Assembly: GCA_002068815.1 (NCBI GenBank)
Contig: MWAC01000057.1
Span: 1-6,311 of the forward strand
DNA from: Firmicutes bacterium ADurb.Bin467
GTDB taxonomy: Bacteria; Bacillota; Clostridia; Christensenellales; Aristaeellaceae
DNA length: 6,311 nucleotides
Direction: 5' to 3'
Part shown: positions 4,731-6,311 of the stretch, piece after piece
Layout of the letters: each line of letters starts with the position of its first letter
Numbering within the stretch: the first letter of the stretch is position 1
Position numbers and translations under genes: made by a program
Notes under the pieces: model-generated
Told to the model about the DNA's origin: nothing
Database searches by the model: none
The model's input: the letters and a program-made list of their open reading frames with translations, nothing else

Positions 4731-5334
4731 GAAGCTCTCGGCGTGCCTGCAATTGCGCGAGCGGTCGTTTGCGCAGCAGCAGCGGATTTCGCTCCGCGAG
4801 GGCGAGACCGCGTCGATCGGGCTCGTGCTCGAGGGGACGGTCGTGCTCTCGCGCCCGGAGTACGACGGCAGGAACACGATACTCGAGTACCTCGGCGAGG
4901 GGAGCGTGTTCGGCGAGACGCTCGCGTTCGGCGCGCATGCGAACATCGTCGCGTGCGCGGAGACGGCGGCACGGGTGCTGTTTCTCGACTTCGGCCACCT
5001 GACGAAGCGTTGCCCGAACGCGTGCCGGCACCACAGCGCGCTCGTCGAGAACATGCTGCGCATCGTCGCCGAAAAGGCGAACCAGCTCGGCTCCCGCGTC
5101 GAGGTGCTCGCGAGCCGCAGCATCCGCGAGAAGCTGCTGCGCTATTTCCATGTGCTCGCGGCCGAGGCGGGCTGCTGCACGTTCGAGCTGCCGTTTTCGA
5201 TGTCGTCCCTCGCGGACTACCTCTCGACCGACCGCAGCGCGATGACGCGCGAGCTCGGGAAGATGAAGAAGGACGGCGTCGTCAAGATCGAGCGCCGGAA
5301 AATCACGCTGCTGCCGGAAAAAAATGACAGATGA
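4678..5334 (+). CDS. Crp/Fnr family transcriptional regulator
   Basis: The 218-residue protein has the two-domain layout of Crp/Fnr regulators: a cyclic-nucleotide-binding-type beta-barrel (about 8-110, with GEGSVFGETLAF at 73-84), a long dimerisation helix (about 117-147), and a winged helix-turn-helix (about 170-212). The HTH is LADYLSTDRSAMTRELGKM (178-196), with a basic recognition helix. The Arg-Ser pair that holds the cAMP phosphate in true CRP is absent after GETLAF, so cAMP binding is unlikely. FNR's N-terminal cysteine cluster for a 4Fe-4S centre is not present; cysteines are at 23, 93, 112, 116, 166 and 167, so another cofactor or thiol sensing is possible. The ATG at 4678 follows GAGGGGAGGGG by 6 nt. 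The signal and targets are unknown, but two inverted repeats in this window (3857-3870 and 5332-5347) are candidates. Confidence 0.92.
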   Translation: MRLAETELFRDIAPENIEKLSACLQLRERSFAQQQRISLREGETASIGLVLEGTVVLSRPEYDGRNTILEYLGEGSVFGETLAFGAHANIVACAETAARVLFLDFGHLTKRCPNACRHHSALVENMLRIVAEKANQLGSRVEVLASRSIREKLLRYFHVLAAEAGCCTFELPFSMSSLADYLSTDRSAMTRELGKMKKDGVVKIERRKITLLPEKNDR

Positions 5335-5347
5335 TGCAAATGCAACA
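5332..5347. promoter_or_regulatory. Imperfect Crp/Fnr-like repeat centred near -41.5
   Basis: TGATG-N6-CAACA has arms matching at 4 of 5 positions. It is centred at 5339.5, which is -41.5 if transcription starts 7 nt after the -10 box (5381). That is the class II activator position of CRP and FNR. The match is short and the start site is predicted, so this is tentative. Confidence 0.35.
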
Positions 5348-5368
5348 GAACTTTCGGCGTCCGCGCGG

Positions 5369-5374
5369 TACAAT
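5369..5374 (+). promoter_or_regulatory. -10 box of the NrdD-like gene promoter, no -35
   Basis: TACAAT matches TATAAT at 5 of 6 positions. At a 16-18 nt spacing the upstream hexamers (such as CAGAAC) are unlike TTGACA, so this promoter probably needs an activator. The leader would be about 26 nt. Confidence 0.6.
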
Positions 5375-5391
5375 GGTGCCACAGACATACG

Positions 5392-5398
5392 AAAGGGG
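5392..5398 (+). promoter_or_regulatory. Ribosome binding site supporting the GTG start at 5407
   Basis: AAAGGGG lies 8 nt before the GTG at 5407. There is no in-frame ATG near the N-terminus, so the GTG is the most likely start. Confidence 0.65.
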
Positions 5399-5406
5399 CT
5401 GTTTCC

Positions 5407-5670
5407 GTGAACGTCGAAATCCACAACCCGGACAATCTGCCGGGCGAGTTTATCCTCTCGGAGATCGCCGAGGTCGAACGGGAGCGCGGCAGGAAGGTCA
5501 GGCGCGCGGAGTTCTACCGGGCGGGCGGCGAGAACGCGCGCGAGGTGTTCACCTGGGTTCCGGTCGGCTTCGAGCGCATCCGCAGGATCACCGGGTATCT
5601 CGTGGGGACGACCGACCGCTGGAACGACGCGAAGCGCGCCGAAGAAGGAGATCGCGTCAAGCATGCCTGA
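5407..5670 (+). CDS. Small stand-alone protein like the C-terminal glycyl-radical segment of anaerobic ribonucleotide reductase (NrdD)
   Basis: The 87-residue protein is far shorter than full NrdD (roughly 600-750 residues), yet its end matches the extreme C-terminus of class III ribonucleoside-triphosphate reductase. FERIRRITGYLVGTTDRWND (55-74) corresponds to the R-x-x-G-Y-L region carrying the radical glycine (candidate G63), and AKRAEEGDRVKH (75-86) is the usual basic tail. The first 50 residues (acidic/basic helix, then REVFTWVPVG) do not show the reductase barrel, the substrate-site cysteines or the ATP cone. It has its own promoter, a ribosome binding site, a GTG start and codon use like its neighbours, so it looks like a real gene rather than debris. 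By analogy with YfiD, which rescues damaged pyruvate formate-lyase, it could be a spare radical domain; that is inference. A truncated nrdD pseudogene is the alternative. The activase gene nrdG is not seen next to it. Confidence 0.72.
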   Translation: MNVEIHNPDNLPGEFILSEIAEVERERGRKVRRAEFYRAGGENAREVFTWVPVGFERIRRITGYLVGTTDRWNDAKRAEEGDRVKHA

Positions 5671-5695
5671 AGCGCCTCCCCTCGCGGGGGCTTCA
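5668..5695 (+). terminator. Imperfect hairpin right after the NrdD-like gene
   Basis: TGAAGC (5668-5673) pairs with GCTTCA (5690-5695) and CCCC (5678-5681) with GGGG (5686-5689), with a GCCT bulge on the left arm. The stem begins at the stop codon. No T-run follows (GACTGTCGAC), so it may slow or protect the transcript more than terminate it. Confidence 0.4.
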
Positions 5696-5727
5696 GACTG
5701 TCGACAAAGTATCGCCGACCGACCCAT

Positions 5728-5766
5728 AAAATCAAATTCAGCGACATGCGCGGTGAATTTGGTTTT
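5728..5766. repeat. 13-bp hairpin, A/T-rich inverted repeat
   Basis: AAAATCAAATTCA (5728-5740) pairs with TGAATTTGGTTTT (5754-5766) over 13 bp with one G-U pair, around a 13-nt loop. The 5' arm begins with A's and the 3' arm ends in T's, so it could work as a weak terminator in both directions. Confidence 0.55.
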
Positions 5767-5860
5767 TACGGAGCGTAGCGGAGGTAAAACGATTCCTACC
5801 GTCAGGATCGCGCCCGGAAATCCGTGAGGATTTCAGCGAGCCGAAGCACATTCTTCCTAT

Positions 5861-5888
5861 GCATCAAAAAACCGCATTTTTTTGATGC
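5861..5888. repeat. Perfect 11-bp inverted repeat, possible bidirectional terminator
   Basis: GCATCAAAAAA (5861-5871) pairs exactly with TTTTTTGATGC (5878-5888) around a 6-nt loop. It lies between the NrdD-like gene and the convergent GntR-family gene. Confidence 0.6.
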
Positions 5889-5892
5889 CCTG

Positions 5893-5912
5893 GCCCCCCT
5901 CGCGGGGGCTTT
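5893..5912. terminator. GC-rich hairpin near the end of the GntR-family gene
   Basis: GCCCCC (5893-5898) pairs with GGGGGC (5904-5909) around a 5-nt loop. On the plus strand only TTT follows; on the minus strand it lies about 10 nt after the regulator's stop but is not followed by T's. It may serve the regulator together with the hairpin at 5861-5888. Confidence 0.45.
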
Positions 5913-5918
5913 CGCATT

Positions 5919-6311
5919 TCAGGAGGGTTCAAAGAAATCCGGGTAGCTGTTTCTGAGCCGGCTCTCCTGCAATATGATCTTTCGAAGGTGCGCTTCCGTC
6001 CGCTCGATCGCGAGCGCCCCGTCGCCGGCGGAAAACGCGTCGATCAGCGCCTCGTGCTCGCCGATCACCTCCTCGGCCTCCTCGCCGTCCCGGACCATCA
6101 TCAGCCGGACGCGGCGGTAGTGGCCGCTCATCTTCTCGATGATGCCCCAGCTGAGCATCTGCCCGGCGACCTCGAACACGATCGCGTGAAAGGCGTCGTC
6201 GTGGCGGAGCATGCCGACCGCGTCGCCGTTTTTCACCGCGTCGCGCTGCGATTTGAGCACCGCGCGCATCGCTTCCAGCGTCGCGGGGCGGAGGTTTTTC
6301 AGAAACTCCGG
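5919..6311 (-). CDS. GntR/FadR-family transcriptional regulator, C-terminal (FCD) part
   Basis: The last 130 residues of a minus-strand gene are visible; its N-terminal winged-helix DNA-binding domain lies beyond the window edge. The visible part is an all-helical FCD ligand-binding domain as in FadR-subfamily GntR regulators. Residue numbers below count from the window edge. The metal-site pattern is present: D38 and H42 in RHDDAFH, H86 in GEHEALIDAF and H108 in EAHLRKI, matching the Asp/His/His/His set that binds zinc or nickel in FCD structures and that usually helps hold a carboxylate ligand. The D-A-F-S-A-G-D turn (91-97) before the last helix is also typical. An internal ATG at 6269 is not the true start, because the frame stays open and homologous to the edge. 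The ligand and target genes cannot be told; such regulators usually control nearby sugar-acid or organic-acid genes, which are outside the window. Confidence 0.9.
   Translation of the reverse strand, partial: PEFLKNLRPATLEAMRAVLKSQRDAVKNGDAVGMLRHDDAFHAIVFEVAGQMLSWGIIEKMSGHYRRVRLMMVRDGEEAEEVIGEHEALIDAFSAGDGALAIERTEAHLRKIILQESRLRNSYPDFFEPS

Larger units (their letters stand above)
5678..5911. repeat. Non-coding, hairpin-rich segment bounded by a 16-bp direct repeat
   Basis: CCCCTCGCGGGGGCTT occurs exactly at 5678-5693 and again at 5896-5911. Between them are the palindrome TGTCGACA (5699-5706), a 13-bp hairpin (5728-5766), a 7-bp hairpin GAAATCC/GGATTTC (5817-5834) and an 11-bp hairpin (5861-5888). 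The stretch is less G+C-rich than its surroundings and holds no gene I can support. It could be a dispersed intergenic repeat (MITE- or REP-like), or contain a structured RNA. The 16-bp copies could instead be two similar terminator stems that arose by duplication. Confidence 0.4.

Noticed and set aside
4041..5123. Long minus-strand open frame opposite the NifX-like, DUF134 and Crp/Fnr genes
   Set aside because: It is antisense to three well-supported genes and has no motif.
4594..5727. Minus-strand open frame of 377 codons
   Set aside because: It is a shadow of the Crp/Fnr and NrdD-like genes and crosses both their promoters and the downstream hairpin.
5663..5827. 54-codon frame beginning ATG over the NrdD-like stop, with GAAGGAG 12 nt upstream (possible nrdG start remnant)
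   Set aside because: The frame runs through the hairpins, its third codon positions lack the strong G+C bias of the real genes, and the peptide does not resemble NrdG or any family I know.

Overview
This is a high-G+C (about two-thirds by eye) stretch of bacterial chromosome. The best guess is an obligately anaerobic member of the Firmicutes, class Clostridia. Support for this: an accC-accD-accA order, a short clostridial-type AccA, strong GGAGG-type ribosome binding sites, and the presence of rubredoxin, a NifX-like protein, a DUF134 protein and an anaerobic ribonucleotide reductase-like protein. Genes are tightly packed. No rRNA, tRNA, CRISPR array, transposase or prophage gene was seen.

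Left part (1-2666): the end of a fatty-acid synthesis operon on the plus strand. It holds the 3' end of accC, then complete accD and accA, then a DegV/FakB-type fatty-acid-binding protein gene. The accC-accD gap is 3 nt. accD/accA and accA/degV each overlap by 4 nt (ATGA and GTGA), which suggests translational coupling. Next comes a monocistronic gene for a glutamine-amidotransferase-like (PF07090-type) protein at 2743-3483, with its own sigma-70-type promoter. It converges on a 52-residue rubredoxin gene on the minus strand (3543-3701), and a strong hairpin lies between the two stops.

Middle part (3702-5334): the rubredoxin promoter diverges from the promoter of a three-gene plus-strand operon. 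That operon encodes a NifX/NifB-like cofactor-binding protein with a His/Cys-rich tail, a DUF134 (UPF0251) HTH protein, and a Crp/Fnr-family regulator. An FNR-like inverted repeat (ATGAC-N4-GTCAA) lies just after the predicted transcription start. A 13-bp palindrome covers the -10 box of the rubredoxin promoter.

Right part (5335-6311): a GTG-started 87-residue protein resembles only the extreme C-terminal glycyl-radical segment of class III (anaerobic) ribonucleotide reductase NrdD. Its promoter has a good -10, no recognisable -35, and an imperfect Crp/Fnr-like inverted repeat centred near -41.5. After it comes a roughly 250-bp non-coding stretch with several hairpins, flanked by two exact copies of a 16-bp sequence. 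The window closes with the C-terminal (FCD) half of a GntR/FadR-family regulator on the minus strand.

The most interesting idea is a small redox or metal regulon. The Crp/Fnr protein would control its own operon through the +5 site and switch on the stand-alone glycyl-radical domain through the -41.5 site, beside rubredoxin. The genes and DNA sites are visible in the sequence; the regulatory links are inference.
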